Assembly: GCA_023386815.1 (NCBI GenBank)
Contig: JAEWIZ010000008.1
Location: 62,001-126,000 of the forward strand
Length of the DNA stretch: 64,000 bases
From: Bacillota bacterium
GTDB taxonomy: Bacteria > Bacillota > Clostridia > Lachnospirales > Lachnospiraceae
Direction: 5' to 3'
Below the pieces are notes generated by a model. That model saw nothing but the letters and a program-made list of their open reading frames with translations, made no database searches and was not told the DNA's origin. Position numbers and translations under genes: made by a program. Below are positions 1 through 9,684 of this stretch, in pieces (position 1 is the first letter of the stretch; each line of letters opens with the position of its first letter).

Positions 1-112
1 GTTATATCGAAATAAAAATAAATCAACGGCTAGTGGTTAGGTTTCCTTATTAGGAAAACTAAATGAATGATGCATTATATTATATATTACCTGTCTTTCA
101 TCATTTGAATTT

Positions 113-898
113 TTAGAATATAAATCTATAGATATTCGTGAGGTTTATTCCTATGATAATTATCATGAGGCCAATAAACAAACGATGCACATTTTTTATC
201 GATATTTTCTGATGAAGCTTGCTGCCTAATATACCTCCGATTAAGCCACCAAAAGCCATTATAATAATTATAACGATTTCAATATCAGGAACATGATTGG
301 ATACTATGGTACTGATCAGACTGGCTAGCTGGGATATCATTATAATATATAAAGAATTCGAGGCGGCTTTCTTGCTATCAATAGAAAAGAAGTATTCCAA
401 GAAAACCAAATTAATAGGGCCTCCACCAATACCTAAAAATGCGGAAATCAGGCCTAGTGTTAAACCAACCAAAAAAATGAAGGGTGTATTGTTGAGATGA
501 TGAGTTCTTATTCTTTTTGTATTTATTGTATAAATCAAGGATGCTAACGTTATTATAATCAAAACAGATGCTTGAATTGCTCCAACCATATTATGGTTTG
601 GAAGAATCACATAGATATATTGGAAAAGATTTTTTCCCAAGATCCCTCCCAAAGCTGCACCTAATGCAAGAGGAGTGCTGAGTCTTAAACTAATCGAATG
701 GTGGTCAACCTTAAAATTCTGATATATTGATATTGCAGACATAGCAAGAACCGTACAACCAGATAAAAAACTAATGGAGCTTACGTTTAATAAGCCAAGG
801 GTATCTAGAGCTGGTTTGATAATAATGCCTCCGCCGATACCACAGATTGAGCCCACAATTGAAGCCAGAAAGCTAATAGTAAAAAAAATGAAATACAT
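113..898 (-). CDS. TauE/SafE family membrane exporter
   Basis: Predicted integral membrane protein of the TauE/SafE (sulfite exporter) family, which moves small sulfur-containing or organic anions across the cytoplasmic membrane; the substrate cannot be read from sequence. The 261 residues are mostly hydrophobic, with about seven or eight membrane spans. They carry the glycine-rich repeat of this internally duplicated family twice: CGIGGG near residue 19 and LGIGGG near residue 155. An AGGAG-type site precedes the start on the minus strand (about 904-910). The gene diverges from the LysR regulator at 1085, and the 186-bp gap between them holds a LysR-type dyad, so it is probably the target of that regulator (inference). 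Confidence 0.85.
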   Translation of the reverse strand: MYFIFFTISFLASIVGSICGIGGGIIIKPALDTLGLLNVSSISFLSGCTVLAMSAISIYQNFKVDHHSISLRLSTPLALGAALGGILGKNLFQYIYVILPNHNMVGAIQASVLIIITLASLIYTINTKRIRTHHLNNTPFIFLVGLTLGLISAFLGIGGGPINLVFLEYFFSIDSKKAASNSLYIIMISQLASLISTIVSNHVPDIEIVIIIIMAFGGLIGGILGSKLHQKISIKNVHRLFIGLMIIIIGINLTNIYRFIF

Positions 899-980
899 AA
901 TTCTTCTCCTATAAACATTGAACTATCACTTTACCTAATAAGAATTCTTCCAAATATTCTGTATTTTATTATAGAGGAGT

Positions 981-1000
981 TAATTGATATAAATCAATTA
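981..1000. promoter_or_regulatory. LysR-type dyad between divergent genes
   Basis: A perfect inverted repeat, TAATTGAT-ATAA-ATCAATTA, fits the T-N11-A layout of LysR-family binding sites. It lies between the divergent exporter and LysR genes, just upstream of an AT-rich stretch that could hold the promoters. Autoregulation and control of the exporter are inferred. Confidence 0.5.
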
Positions 1001-1084
1001 TTATATTATTATATAATGCATAATGAAAAATATATGTATATGGGAAACTTTAAGACAAAGGAGAACAAGGAGAGTGGGTGCTAA

Positions 1085-1969
1085 ATGACATTAAAGCATA
1101 TGCGCATTTTTAAAGAGGTGTGCGTTCAGGAAAGTATTACGAGGGCAGCAGATCAGCTTAACATGGCTCAGCCGGCGGTGAGTGTCGTCATAAAAGAAAT
1201 GGAAGAGTATTATAATATCAAACTGTTCGACCGCTTAAACCGTCGCTTGTATATTACAGATGCAGGTAAATTATTATTGCAATATGTGGATACCATTATT
1301 CAACAATTTGAAGAAGCAGAAAATGCAATTCGCTGTTCAACATATGTTAGCACACTGCGGATTGGAGTTAATACATCACTTGGTTTAAGCATACTACCAA
1401 CCATTCTTGAGGAGTATGGAAAACGTTATCCCAAAGTTATTACTACCTCCATGATTAACAACTCTGACTATATAGAGAAAAAATTAACTCGAAATGAAAT
1501 AGACTTAGCGATTGTTGATCATATGTCAGTATCCACTAATTTTAAAGAGGAGTTCCTTATGGAGGATAAAATGGTAGTCGCGTGCGGGAAAATATATGGT
1601 GAGCGGTTGGGAAAGGATATTACCTTAGATCAGCTGGCTAAAGAGAAGTTGTTGCTGCGTGAGAAAGGAAGCGGTTTGCGTAGCACAGTGGATGCAGCAT
1701 TTGACTTACATGGTTTAATACCGAATATCGTAATGGAAAGTATCAGCACGAATGCATTATTTCAGGCAGCAGCACACAACCTTGGAGTCTTCCTTATATC
1801 TGAGAACAGTCTTAAGCTTAGTGAATATAAAGATGAGCTTAATAAAGTGAACATTTTAGATGTGGAGTTACGACGAAAATATTATGCGATCTATAATCAG
1901 AATAAATATGTAACTCCCGCTATGACAAATTTTATTGAATTAACACAGGAGATTCTTAAGAGTATGTAG
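1085..1969 (+). CDS. LysR family transcriptional regulator
   Basis: DNA-binding regulator of the LysR family, of normal family length (294 aa). Residues 1-60 form the winged helix-turn-helix, with the typical AADQLNMAQPAVS recognition segment, followed by a linker helix. Residues about 90-294 form the two-lobed effector domain, with the characteristic RIGVNTSLG start and a DLAIVD strand. A GGAG about 12 nt upstream supports the ATG; a second ATG five codons in (1100) is possible. It is divergent from the TauE/SafE exporter and likely senses a small anion or thiol metabolite, but the ligand is unknown. Confidence 0.9.
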   Translation: MTLKHMRIFKEVCVQESITRAADQLNMAQPAVSVVIKEMEEYYNIKLFDRLNRRLYITDAGKLLLQYVDTIIQQFEEAENAIRCSTYVSTLRIGVNTSLGLSILPTILEEYGKRYPKVITTSMINNSDYIEKKLTRNEIDLAIVDHMSVSTNFKEEFLMEDKMVVACGKIYGERLGKDITLDQLAKEKLLLREKGSGLRSTVDAAFDLHGLIPNIVMESISTNALFQAAAHNLGVFLISENSLKLSEYKDELNKVNILDVELRRKYYAIYNQNKYVTPAMTNFIELTQEILKSM

Positions 1970-1986
1970 TAATTTTAAAAATATAA

Positions 1987-2045
1987 AAAGGATGTATTGA
2001 AAAACTAACAGGAATCGTTAGGTACAATACGTCCTTTCTTTTTTT
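1987..2045. terminator. Bidirectional intrinsic terminator
   Basis: A 13-bp stem (1987-1999 with 2025-2037, one G-T wobble) encloses a 25-nt loop and is followed by a run of T on the plus strand. The A-run on the left gives a U-tract on the minus strand. It sits between the convergent LysR and AraC genes and can serve both. Confidence 0.8.
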
Positions 2046-2056
2046 AATAACAGTAT

Positions 2057-3289
2057 CTATAATTCTTTCTGCCCTTTGATGGAATCCCTATATTCTTTTG
2101 GTGTCATTCCGTTTATTTTCTTAAATACTTTAATAAAGTAATTCACATCATCAATCCCTACCTGTGATGCAATATTTTGAATCTGTGTGTCTGTTTTATT
2201 TAGCAGTGTGATCGCAAGTCTTACCTTCTGGTGATTAATATATTCTGTAATTGTAATTCCCACCTCTTTTTTAAATATGGTTGATAAATAACTGGAATTG
2301 ATGGAAAACTGATCGGATAATATTCGTAATGATATGGATTCCGAAAGATTCATATCGATATGATTAATCACTCTCTGGATTAAAGGGGAATATCCGGTTA
2401 AGGAATGATTCGTTACCAGCATACAATATTTACGAATCATTGCGGTCTGAAGCTCATCCATTTCCTTTAAGGAATGTACCGCTTCAATCCGTATTGCAAA
2501 TCCCCTGGACACCTCATCAATGTGGATCGGATGAACATTGCTGCTTTCTACTGCTTTACGAAGTAAAGTATTTAGTACAATGGTTAGATATTTAATATTA
2601 CGGACTGGATCTTTAAAGCGGGGTGTTATATGGAACTGAAGAAAGTTATGAAAAGAAATCTGTGCTTTTGCGGCATTTCCTTGAGCAATATCCATAAGCA
2701 GCTGATTTTCTGCCTTGTAACGATTCTCAATCATCTTAGAGGAAATCACAGGAGTAGCTTCTAAACGATATCCGAGCTGTTCCAGACTCATTTCATTATA
2801 ATGATCCAGAAACTGTATTGTTAAAGCCTGAGACGCTTCAAGTGTCTGTGCAGCCATGATAGACAACATGGAGTGGAAGTGACTGAGCTCTTGAAATACG
2901 GTTACTGCATTGTAATATTCTCTAAATTCATTTTCCAGGCTGATGGGTAAGCTAATTTTCTCCTGTAACAGTTGAAATTGAGCGGATGAGATTTCTTCCC
3001 CCAGATAAGGACCGATGATAACATAGGAGGGCCTTTCGACCTCCTCTGTATTTAATCGGAAGAAGGAATAATTGCAACGGTACGTGTCGGTATAATGATA
3101 TAGAATGAGTTCCTTGATTTGGGTGGTTAGAAAATCTATAAAAGGTGTAAAGGAATAGTTCTTATAGATGGTTTTTCTAAGTCCCAGGTCGAAATGATCT
3201 ATATTGTCATAAGGGGGCTTAAGTACTGTAAAGTTAACCTTTTGAGACTCAACTAATTGCCTAAACAAGGACAGCATATCGGAATGCAT
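2057..3289 (-). CDS. AraC family transcriptional regulator
   Basis: AraC/XylS-type activator of 410 aa. The C-terminal 100 residues (about 305-405) contain both helix-turn-helix motifs of the family, including SLRILSDQFSINSSYLSTIF and the closing GMTPKEYR. The long N-terminal region resembles no sensor domain I can name and presumably senses a ligand. The gene is transcribed away from the beta-glucuronidase operon across a 246-bp gap, so it is the best local candidate for control of that operon (inference from position). Confidence 0.88.
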   Translation of the reverse strand: MHSDMLSLFRQLVESQKVNFTVLKPPYDNIDHFDLGLRKTIYKNYSFTPFIDFLTTQIKELILYHYTDTYRCNYSFFRLNTEEVERPSYVIIGPYLGEEISSAQFQLLQEKISLPISLENEFREYYNAVTVFQELSHFHSMLSIMAAQTLEASQALTIQFLDHYNEMSLEQLGYRLEATPVISSKMIENRYKAENQLLMDIAQGNAAKAQISFHNFLQFHITPRFKDPVRNIKYLTIVLNTLLRKAVESSNVHPIHIDEVSRGFAIRIEAVHSLKEMDELQTAMIRKYCMLVTNHSLTGYSPLIQRVINHIDMNLSESISLRILSDQFSINSSYLSTIFKKEVGITITEYINHQKVRLAITLLNKTDTQIQNIASQVGIDDVNYFIKVFKKINGMTPKEYRDSIKGQKEL

Positions 3290-3535
3290 ATTATGACCTC
3301 CATCGAGATTGAATATTGTAATGGAATACCAATATAGATAGTATTTTTTTTAGAATAAATTAAGTATATCAAAAAATATTACTATAAACAATAATAATTA
3401 TTCTACCGCAAAAAGTATATGTATATTAAACTGAATCTATAAGAAACGTATGAAATAAAAACAAGTGGATCGTGAAGAAAGCCTATATGCGTATATATAT
3501 CACTACAGGCTATCAAGAAAGGTTTGGTTCTAACT

Positions 3536-5374
3536 ATGAAAACTTCTATGCTTTATCCCAGAACAACTGTGAGTAGGAGAGTTGTGAGTCTGGGAGGACT
3601 TTGGAAATTCAAATTTGATCCGGCAGGCAAAGGAAAAGAGGAAAGCTGGAACAACGGATTGAAGGACGCGGATTTAATGCCAGTACCGGCAAGCTTCTCC
3701 GACTTTTTCACAGATAAAGATTCCAGGGAATACACCGGTGACTTCTGGTATGAAACAGATGCATTCGTACCGGGTGAATGGCAGGATAAGCAAATTTACC
3801 TGAGATTTGAAGCAGCAACGCATCGTGCTACGGTATTTGTTAACGGTATAGAGCTGTTCTTTCATGAGGGTGGTTTTCTTCCATTTCAGGTGGAAATCAC
3901 CGATCATGTTAAGTATAACTGCGATAATCAGATCGTTGTAATGCTAAATAATGAGCTAAGTCATGTTACTCTTCCGGCAGGGGAGACGGTAAGCTTAAAA
4001 GATGGAAGAAAATTCACGAAGCCTTATTTTGATTTCTTTAATTATTCTGGACTTCAAAGAGATGTAAAGCTGATCACTGTGCCGAAGGAAGCGATTGTTG
4101 ATTTTACAGTAAATCACAAAATTGAAGGCTTGGTAGCATATGTCAGCTACGACGTTGTAACAACCGGAGATCATGAGGTTTCCCTAAGTGTTTTTGATGA
4201 AGAAAATGTTCTGGTGGCACACGAGAAGGGTAAGACAGGAACCATCGAGATTAAGGAAGCGAAGCTTTGGAATGTTCTGGATTCACATCTTTACCGTTTT
4301 GAAATCAATATTCTGGATGGTACACAGGTGATTGATTCCTATTATGAAGAGATTGGAATCAGGACAGTAGAAATTCAGGGTACGGAGCTCCTTATTAATG
4401 GAGCCCCGGTATATCTTAAGGGCTTTGGTAAGCATGAGGATAGCGATATTGTTGGCAGGGGTTTTCAGATGGGAGTAATGAAGCGTGATTTTGAACTGAT
4501 GAAATGGATTGGTGCCAATTCCTTTCGAACTTCCCACTATCCTTACAGTGAGGAAATCTACCAGATGGCTGACCGGGAAGGGTTTCTGATCATTAACGAA
4601 GTGGCAGCAGTAGGCTTCTTTGAAAGCCTTATGAATTTTATGGATGCCTCCCAAGGAACAAAGAAATCCTTCTTTGACCATGAAACTATTCCAGAGCTGC
4701 TGCAGAATCATAAAAATGCAGTAACGGATCTGATTAATCGAGATAAGAATCATGCCAGCGTAATTGCCTGGAGTTTATTTAATGAACCGGATTCGACCTC
4801 GGAAAAGGCTTTTCCTTATTTTGAGGAGATTTTCAAGCTGGCTCATGAACTGGATGTTCAGAAACGCCCTAGAACCTTTGCAAATATTATGATGGCAACA
4901 CCGGACAAATGTAAATGCTACCAGCTTTGTGATATGCTGGCTTTTAATAGGTATTATGGTTGGTATGTCATGGGAGGGTATGAGATGAGCGACGGTGGCG
5001 TCGCATTTCGAAAGGAACTGGATGACTGGAAGGAAATAGCTGGTGATAAACCGTGGATTATAACAGAATATGGGGCTGATACCTATTCCGGTGAACATAA
5101 GCTTCCATCCGTTATGTGGAGCGAAGAATATCAGAAAGAGTATCTTGATACAATGCATCAGATCTTTGATGAGTATGAGAACATTAAGGGTGAGCAGGTA
5201 TGGAATTTTGCGGATTTTCAGACTACAGAAGGTATTATGAGAGTAAATGGTAACAAGAAAGGTATTTTCACAAGGCAGAGACAGCCCAAAGAGGCAGCCC
5301 GGTACTTTAAACAAAGATGGGAAGCACTCCCACAAAATTATAAAAGTTGCAGCAAAAGCAATAGGAATAAGTAG
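3536..5374 (+). CDS. uidA: Beta-glucuronidase (GH2)
   Basis: Cytoplasmic GH2 beta-glucuronidase that releases glucuronic acid from glucuronides. N-terminal jelly-roll, immunoglobulin-like and TIM-barrel domains are in the usual order. The acid/base Glu is in SLFNEPDS (about residue 417) and the nucleophile Glu in ITEYGADT (about 510). The NKKG motif near 572, followed by IFTRQRQPK, is the N-x-K signature that separates glucuronidases from GH2 galactosidases. I place the start at ATG 3536: the AAGG site at 3519-3522 suits it, whereas the in-frame TTG at 3524 would touch that site. There is no signal peptide. The next gene, a glycoside carrier, follows 16 bp downstream as in uidAB operons. Confidence 0.93.
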   Translation: MKTSMLYPRTTVSRRVVSLGGLWKFKFDPAGKGKEESWNNGLKDADLMPVPASFSDFFTDKDSREYTGDFWYETDAFVPGEWQDKQIYLRFEAATHRATVFVNGIELFFHEGGFLPFQVEITDHVKYNCDNQIVVMLNNELSHVTLPAGETVSLKDGRKFTKPYFDFFNYSGLQRDVKLITVPKEAIVDFTVNHKIEGLVAYVSYDVVTTGDHEVSLSVFDEENVLVAHEKGKTGTIEIKEAKLWNVLDSHLYRFEINILDGTQVIDSYYEEIGIRTVEIQGTELLINGAPVYLKGFGKHEDSDIVGRGFQMGVMKRDFELMKWIGANSFRTSHYPYSEEIYQMADREGFLIINEVAAVGFFESLMNFMDASQGTKKSFFDHETIPELLQNHKNAVTDLINRDKNHASVIAWSLFNEPDSTSEKAFPYFEEIFKLAHELDVQKRPRTFANIMMATPDKCKCYQLCDMLAFNRYYGWYVMGGYEMSDGGVAFRKELDDWKEIAGDKPWIITEYGADTYSGEHKLPSVMWSEEYQKEYLDTMHQIFDEYENIKGEQVWNFADFQTTEGIMRVNGNKKGIFTRQRQPKEAARYFKQRWEALPQNYKSCSKSNRNK

Positions 5375-5390
5375 ATAAAGGGGAATAAAT

Positions 5391-6803
5391 ATGGTAGAGA
5401 ATAATAAGGTTAGTAATGTGAAGCCCTTTGGATTTAAGGATAAGATCGGATATATGCTTGGTGATTTTGGTAATGACTTCACATTTATATTTGCAAGTTC
5501 TTTTTTGATGCTTTTCTACACAAAGGTACTTGGACTAAGCGGCGCCTTGGTAGGAACTATATTTCTGGTGTCACGAATTGTTGATGCATTTACGGATATC
5601 GGTATGGGACGTTTGGTTGATACGTTAAAGCCTGCAAAGGATGGGCGCTTCCGTCCCTGGATTCGAAGGATGAGTATCCCTGTTGTAATTGCTGCTATGT
5701 TAATGTTCTTATTTGTAGTGAAGGATTGGTCCTACACAGCAAAAGTGATTTATGCATTTGTAACCTATATTTTGTGGGGCAGTATCTGCTATACAGCCAT
5801 CAATATTCCTTATGGTTCCATGGCGGCAGTTCTCAGTAGTGAAGCCGGTGACAGAGCAGCGCTTTCTACCTTTCGTAGTATCGGAGCAACACTGGCAGGC
5901 CTTGTAATCGGTGTTCTTACTCCCTTATTTATTTATGCGACGGATGCAGCCGGGAACCAAATTTTAATTCCACAGAACTTTACGATACTAGCAGTTGTTT
6001 ATGGAGGTCTTGCGGTAATCTGCTACACCCTGTGTTATAAATTCTGTACGGAGCGAATTCGAATTACTCCTATACCTGCCAGGGAAAAAGGTAAGGGGCC
6101 AAATCTTATCACAGCATTATTTACAAATCGTGCCTTGCTGGCGATCATCGGTGCGGCATTATTGCTTCTACTAGCGATGTTACTGTCACAGGCTATGAAC
6201 TCCTATCTGTTCATGGATTATTTTAAAAAGGGCAAGGTGCTTTCCATACTAAGCTTTGTCAACACAATTGCAGTCCTTTTCGTGGCAACCTTTACTACAA
6301 AGCTTACTAGGCGCTTTGGTAAGAAGGAAGTGGGAAGTATCAGCGTATTGTTTGCTTCTATTGTATACTTCCTTTTGTATTTCCTAAAGATGCAGAACGT
6401 CACTGCATTTATGGCACTATTTTTCATCGCAACCATTGGAGTTAGTATCTTTAACGTAATTATATGGGCGTTTATTACTGATGTAATTGATTATCAGGAA
6501 GTGAAGACGCATAAGAGAGAAGATGGAACTGTATATGCGGTATACTCCTTTGCTCGTAAGCTTGGACAGGCGTTAGCAGGTGGTATCGGTGGCTTTGCAC
6601 TAACAGCAATTGGTTATGTGTCTGAAGCAACTTCACAGACAAGGGACGTAGTCAATAATATTTATGATATTTCCACGATTGTACCCGCAATTGCATATCT
6701 GGGAGTAGCTCTGGTTTTATTTTTCGCTTATCCCTTAAGTAAGAAACGAGTAGAAGAAAATAGCGCGGAACTGAAGCGCCGACATGAGACCGTTGATATG
6801 TAG
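5391..6803 (+). CDS. GPH-family glycoside:cation symporter (glucuronide carrier-like)
   Basis: Polytopic membrane transporter (470 aa, about 12 spans) of the glycoside-pentoside-hexuronide (GPH, MelB/UidB) branch of the major facilitator superfamily. Family features visible are the N-terminal KIGYMLGDFGND motif, the R-x-VDAFTDIGMGRLVD loop, which is the conserved cation-site region, and the later FITDVIDYQEVKTHKREDG segment. It is co-directional with uidA and lies 16 bp behind it, so import of glucuronides by cation symport is the likely role. The exact substrate is inferred from context. Confidence 0.87.
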   Translation: MVENNKVSNVKPFGFKDKIGYMLGDFGNDFTFIFASSFLMLFYTKVLGLSGALVGTIFLVSRIVDAFTDIGMGRLVDTLKPAKDGRFRPWIRRMSIPVVIAAMLMFLFVVKDWSYTAKVIYAFVTYILWGSICYTAINIPYGSMAAVLSSEAGDRAALSTFRSIGATLAGLVIGVLTPLFIYATDAAGNQILIPQNFTILAVVYGGLAVICYTLCYKFCTERIRITPIPAREKGKGPNLITALFTNRALLAIIGAALLLLLAMLLSQAMNSYLFMDYFKKGKVLSILSFVNTIAVLFVATFTTKLTRRFGKKEVGSISVLFASIVYFLLYFLKMQNVTAFMALFFIATIGVSIFNVIIWAFITDVIDYQEVKTHKREDGTVYAVYSFARKLGQALAGGIGGFALTAIGYVSEATSQTRDVVNNIYDISTIVPAIAYLGVALVLFFAYPLSKKRVEENSAELKRRHETVDM

Positions 6804-6901
6804 GGAAAAAAATAGAGCAGGAAAGAAGATGGTAATGTACAGGAAAAGATAATAGTGATGTGCAGGGAAAAAACAGTAATTTGAAAGAAAGATAATCCGA
6901 T

Positions 6902-6918
6902 TGTAAATTCGATTTACA
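6902..6918. promoter_or_regulatory. Palindromic operator-like site
   Basis: TGTAAAT-TCG-ATTTACA is an inverted repeat with 7-bp arms in the 176-bp gap between the glycoside carrier and the GH3 gene. It resembles a dimeric repressor operator and may mark a second promoter for the GH3-HAD pair. No binding protein can be assigned. Confidence 0.35.
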
Positions 6919-6979
6919 TAGGTAATAGTAATTCGTTAACCGTAAGAAATGAGGTACTCCGGTGTAGAAAGGAAATGAG

Positions 6980-8776
6980 ATGCATCGGTATGATGATAGA
7001 ATGGATGGTGAAAGAATGGTAGATTTAAAGGCAAAACCATATTATCTTGATGAGGAAGCAATAAATTGGGTAGAGAATACGATTGCTACGATGTCCTTGG
7101 AGGAAAAGATCGGTCAGCTTTTTGTGAATATGGGTTCTTCAAGAGATAAGGATTATTTGAAGGAGGTTGTTAGCAAATACAAATTTGGTGCGGTTCGTTA
7201 CAATCCCGGTACGGTAGCTGAGGTACATGAGCAAAACCGTATTTTACAGGAGAATTCAAGGATTCCACTTTTGATCGCCGCCAATACCGAAGCCGGTGGT
7301 AACGGTGCCTGTACCGACGGTACTGAGATTGGTTTGGAAATTAAGATCGGAGCCACGAATGATCCGCGCTATGCCTACGAAATGGGAAGAGTCTCGGGCA
7401 TTGAGGCAGCAGCAGTCGGCTGTAACTGGAGCTTTGCACCAATCGTAGATATTAACAGAAACTGGAGAAACCCCATTATTTCCTCTCGAACCTTTGGGGA
7501 AGATGCAGATAAGGTACTCGCTTGTTCCAGAGAATACATGAGAGGCTTTATGGAGAGTAATATGGTCTGTGCCATGAAGCATTTTCCGGGGGATGGAATT
7601 GATGAACGTGACCAGCATCTGAGCAATAGCGTCAACAACCTATCCTGTGAGGAATGGGATCAAACCTTTGGCAAGGTTTACAGTGGTATGATCGAGGCAG
7701 GAATTCATTCAGTCATGGCTGGGCATATCATGATGCCGGCATATCAGAAGCATTTCAATCCTAAGATGAAGGATGAAGCTACCCTGCCAGCTACGCTGAG
7801 TAAGGAACTGATTTCTGATCTGTTGAAAGGTAAATTAGGTTTTAATGGACTGGTGGTAACGGATGCCAGCCATATGGTAGGTATGACAGCGAAGATGAAA
7901 CGCAGTGCTATCCTTCCCGCTGCAATTGCTGCTGGCTGCGATCTGTTTCTTTTCTATAATGATCCGGAAGAAGATATCGCTTATATGATGGAGGGTTATC
8001 GTAACGGAACTATAACAGAGGAACGTCTACAGGATGCGCTGATGCGAATTCTTGGTATAAAAGCATATCTTGGGCTTCATAAAAAGCAGAAGCATGAGCT
8101 TGTACCACCAAAAGATGGCCTAAGCGTAATCGGTTCGGAAGAATTTATAAAGATTGCACGAGAAGTTTCCGATAAAGCAATCACCTTGGTTAAAAATAAA
8201 GAAAACCTTCTACCGATTTCACCGAAAAGCTATCGAAGAGTTCTGCTGGTTCCCCAGGAAACCAAGAATCCGATGCCATTTCATAAGCCTGATATGAGCA
8301 AGAAAAGTAGCTGTGAGTACCTGAAGGAAAAGCTAGAAGCAGAAGGCTTTGAGGTTGAGATTTATGAATCTGTTATGGACAAAATTACAAAACTGCCTCC
8401 GGAGGAAGCAGGGAAGATGATGACCAGTATGTATGCAGGTAAAGCTCCGATTACTTCGATTACAGATAACTATGATCTGATTATACAGGTGGCATTTGTC
8501 ATGAACATGTTTGGTACGGTTCAACGAATAGGCTGGAAGATGAGTAAAGGAACACCGGATATTCCCTGGTATGTACATGAGGTTCCTACCATTTTTATAT
8601 CACTTAGCTGCCCGTTCCATCTGGCAGATGTGCCTCAGGTAAAAACCTATATCAATACTTATGATAAAAATGAGCATACACTGGATGCCCTGGTTGAAAA
8701 ATTGCTGGGAAGGTCTAAGTTCCTGGGCGTTGATCCGGTTGATTCCTTCTGCGGCTTGCCGGATACACGTTGGTAG
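6980..8776 (+). CDS. GH3 family glycosidase, beta-N-acetylhexosaminidase-like
   Basis: Glycoside hydrolase family 3 enzyme, 598 aa, without a signal peptide. The barrel domain (about 30-360) holds KHFPGDG at 200-206 followed by the D211-x-H213 pair. This is the Asp/His acid-base dyad of the NagZ branch of GH3, which acts on beta-N-acetylglucosaminides. The nucleophile Asp is in VVTDASHM (D295). A C-terminal domain (about 390-590) of the alpha/beta type follows. The start at 6980 has AAAGGA 5-10 nt upstream; ATG 7001 and 7016 are alternatives. Its place beside a beta-glucuronidase and a GPH carrier suggests cytoplasmic attack on a mixed oligosaccharide of uronic acid and amino sugar, such as a glycosaminoglycan fragment (inference). 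Confidence 0.85.
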   Translation: MHRYDDRMDGERMVDLKAKPYYLDEEAINWVENTIATMSLEEKIGQLFVNMGSSRDKDYLKEVVSKYKFGAVRYNPGTVAEVHEQNRILQENSRIPLLIAANTEAGGNGACTDGTEIGLEIKIGATNDPRYAYEMGRVSGIEAAAVGCNWSFAPIVDINRNWRNPIISSRTFGEDADKVLACSREYMRGFMESNMVCAMKHFPGDGIDERDQHLSNSVNNLSCEEWDQTFGKVYSGMIEAGIHSVMAGHIMMPAYQKHFNPKMKDEATLPATLSKELISDLLKGKLGFNGLVVTDASHMVGMTAKMKRSAILPAAIAAGCDLFLFYNDPEEDIAYMMEGYRNGTITEERLQDALMRILGIKAYLGLHKKQKHELVPPKDGLSVIGSEEFIKIAREVSDKAITLVKNKENLLPISPKSYRRVLLVPQETKNPMPFHKPDMSKKSSCEYLKEKLEAEGFEVEIYESVMDKITKLPPEEAGKMMTSMYAGKAPITSITDNYDLIIQVAFVMNMFGTVQRIGWKMSKGTPDIPWYVHEVPTIFISLSCPFHLADVPQVKTYINTYDKNEHTLDALVEKLLGRSKFLGVDPVDSFCGLPDTRW

Positions 8777-8847
8777 AAATAAATTATAAAGAACGGTTAT
8801 GAGTTTCGAAATCACCGAAATGATAAGTGTATAAAAAGGAGTAAGGA

Positions 8848-9684
8848 ATGGGCTGTTTTGATTTTAGTAAGGAAAAGGATTATCTGATCTGTATCGACAG
8901 TGATGGGTGTGCTATGGACACCATGAATGTAAAGCATATCAGGTGCTTTGGACCAGAGTGGATTAAAACCTTCGGGCTTGAAGAATATGAAACCGAAGCA
9001 CTAGAGTACTGGAATAAGATCAACCTTTATTCTGGAACCAGAGGAATTAACCGTTTTAAAGGACTTGCGCTGGGATTACTGGAAATGGAGCGAAGAGGTG
9101 TGATGATTGAGGGACTGGATGATTTTGTTCGTTGGACAGAGGAAACGAAGGAGTTATCCAATCCGTCTTTATTAGCACAGTGTCAGAAAGTTAGAAGCAA
9201 TTGTATGGAATTGGCTCTTCTTTGGAGTATCCACGTTAATCTATCGATTACTGAATTGCCGAGGCTTGATAAACCTTTTCCAAATGTAAAGACTGCAATG
9301 GCTGATATGAAACAATGGGCTGATCTTGTTGCAGTATCCTCAGCGAATGGTCAGGCGGTTGAAGAAGAATGGATGAAGCATGATTTAAAAGGACATACAA
9401 AAGCATTATTAAGTCAGGAGGTAGGCTCAAAAGCTTTTTGCATCGCTAAATTATTGGAAAAAGGTTATTCTCCGGAAAAAGTATGCATGGTCGGAGATGC
9501 TCCGGGAGACCGGGATGCAGCCTATGCCAATCAGGTCTGGTTCTATCCGATTGTAGTAGGTAAGGAAGGCGAGAGCTGGAGAAAACTAAGGGAAGAAGTG
9601 TTCCCGAGACTTTTGGCAGGTGATTTTGATGAAGCTTATCAAAGAGAGCTGATGGTGCCATTTAATGAAGCACTCGGAATATAA
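8848..9684 (+). CDS. HAD superfamily hydrolase
   Basis: Haloacid-dehalogenase-fold phosphatase or related hydrolase, 278 aa. Motif I is CIDSDGCAMDT with the paired aspartates at 17 and 19, motif II the serine in AVSSANG, and motif IV VGDAPGDRDAA with acidic residues for Mg binding. A helical cap lies between motifs I and II. It follows the GH3 gene by 71 bp on the same strand and probably belongs to the glucuronide locus, where it could dephosphorylate a sugar phosphate. The substrate is unknown. Confidence 0.82.
   Translation: MGCFDFSKEKDYLICIDSDGCAMDTMNVKHIRCFGPEWIKTFGLEEYETEALEYWNKINLYSGTRGINRFKGLALGLLEMERRGVMIEGLDDFVRWTEETKELSNPSLLAQCQKVRSNCMELALLWSIHVNLSITELPRLDKPFPNVKTAMADMKQWADLVAVSSANGQAVEEEWMKHDLKGHTKALLSQEVGSKAFCIAKLLEKGYSPEKVCMVGDAPGDRDAAYANQVWFYPIVVGKEGESWRKLREEVFPRLLAGDFDEAYQRELMVPFNEALGI

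Noticed and set aside
113..500. Plus-strand open frame at 297-500
   Set aside because: It is the complement of the TauE/SafE membrane gene and lacks a ribosome binding site or domain.
4775..5482. Long open frame of 235 codons on the minus strand
   Set aside because: It lies opposite the well-supported beta-glucuronidase and carrier genes, has no ribosome binding site and no recognisable domain.
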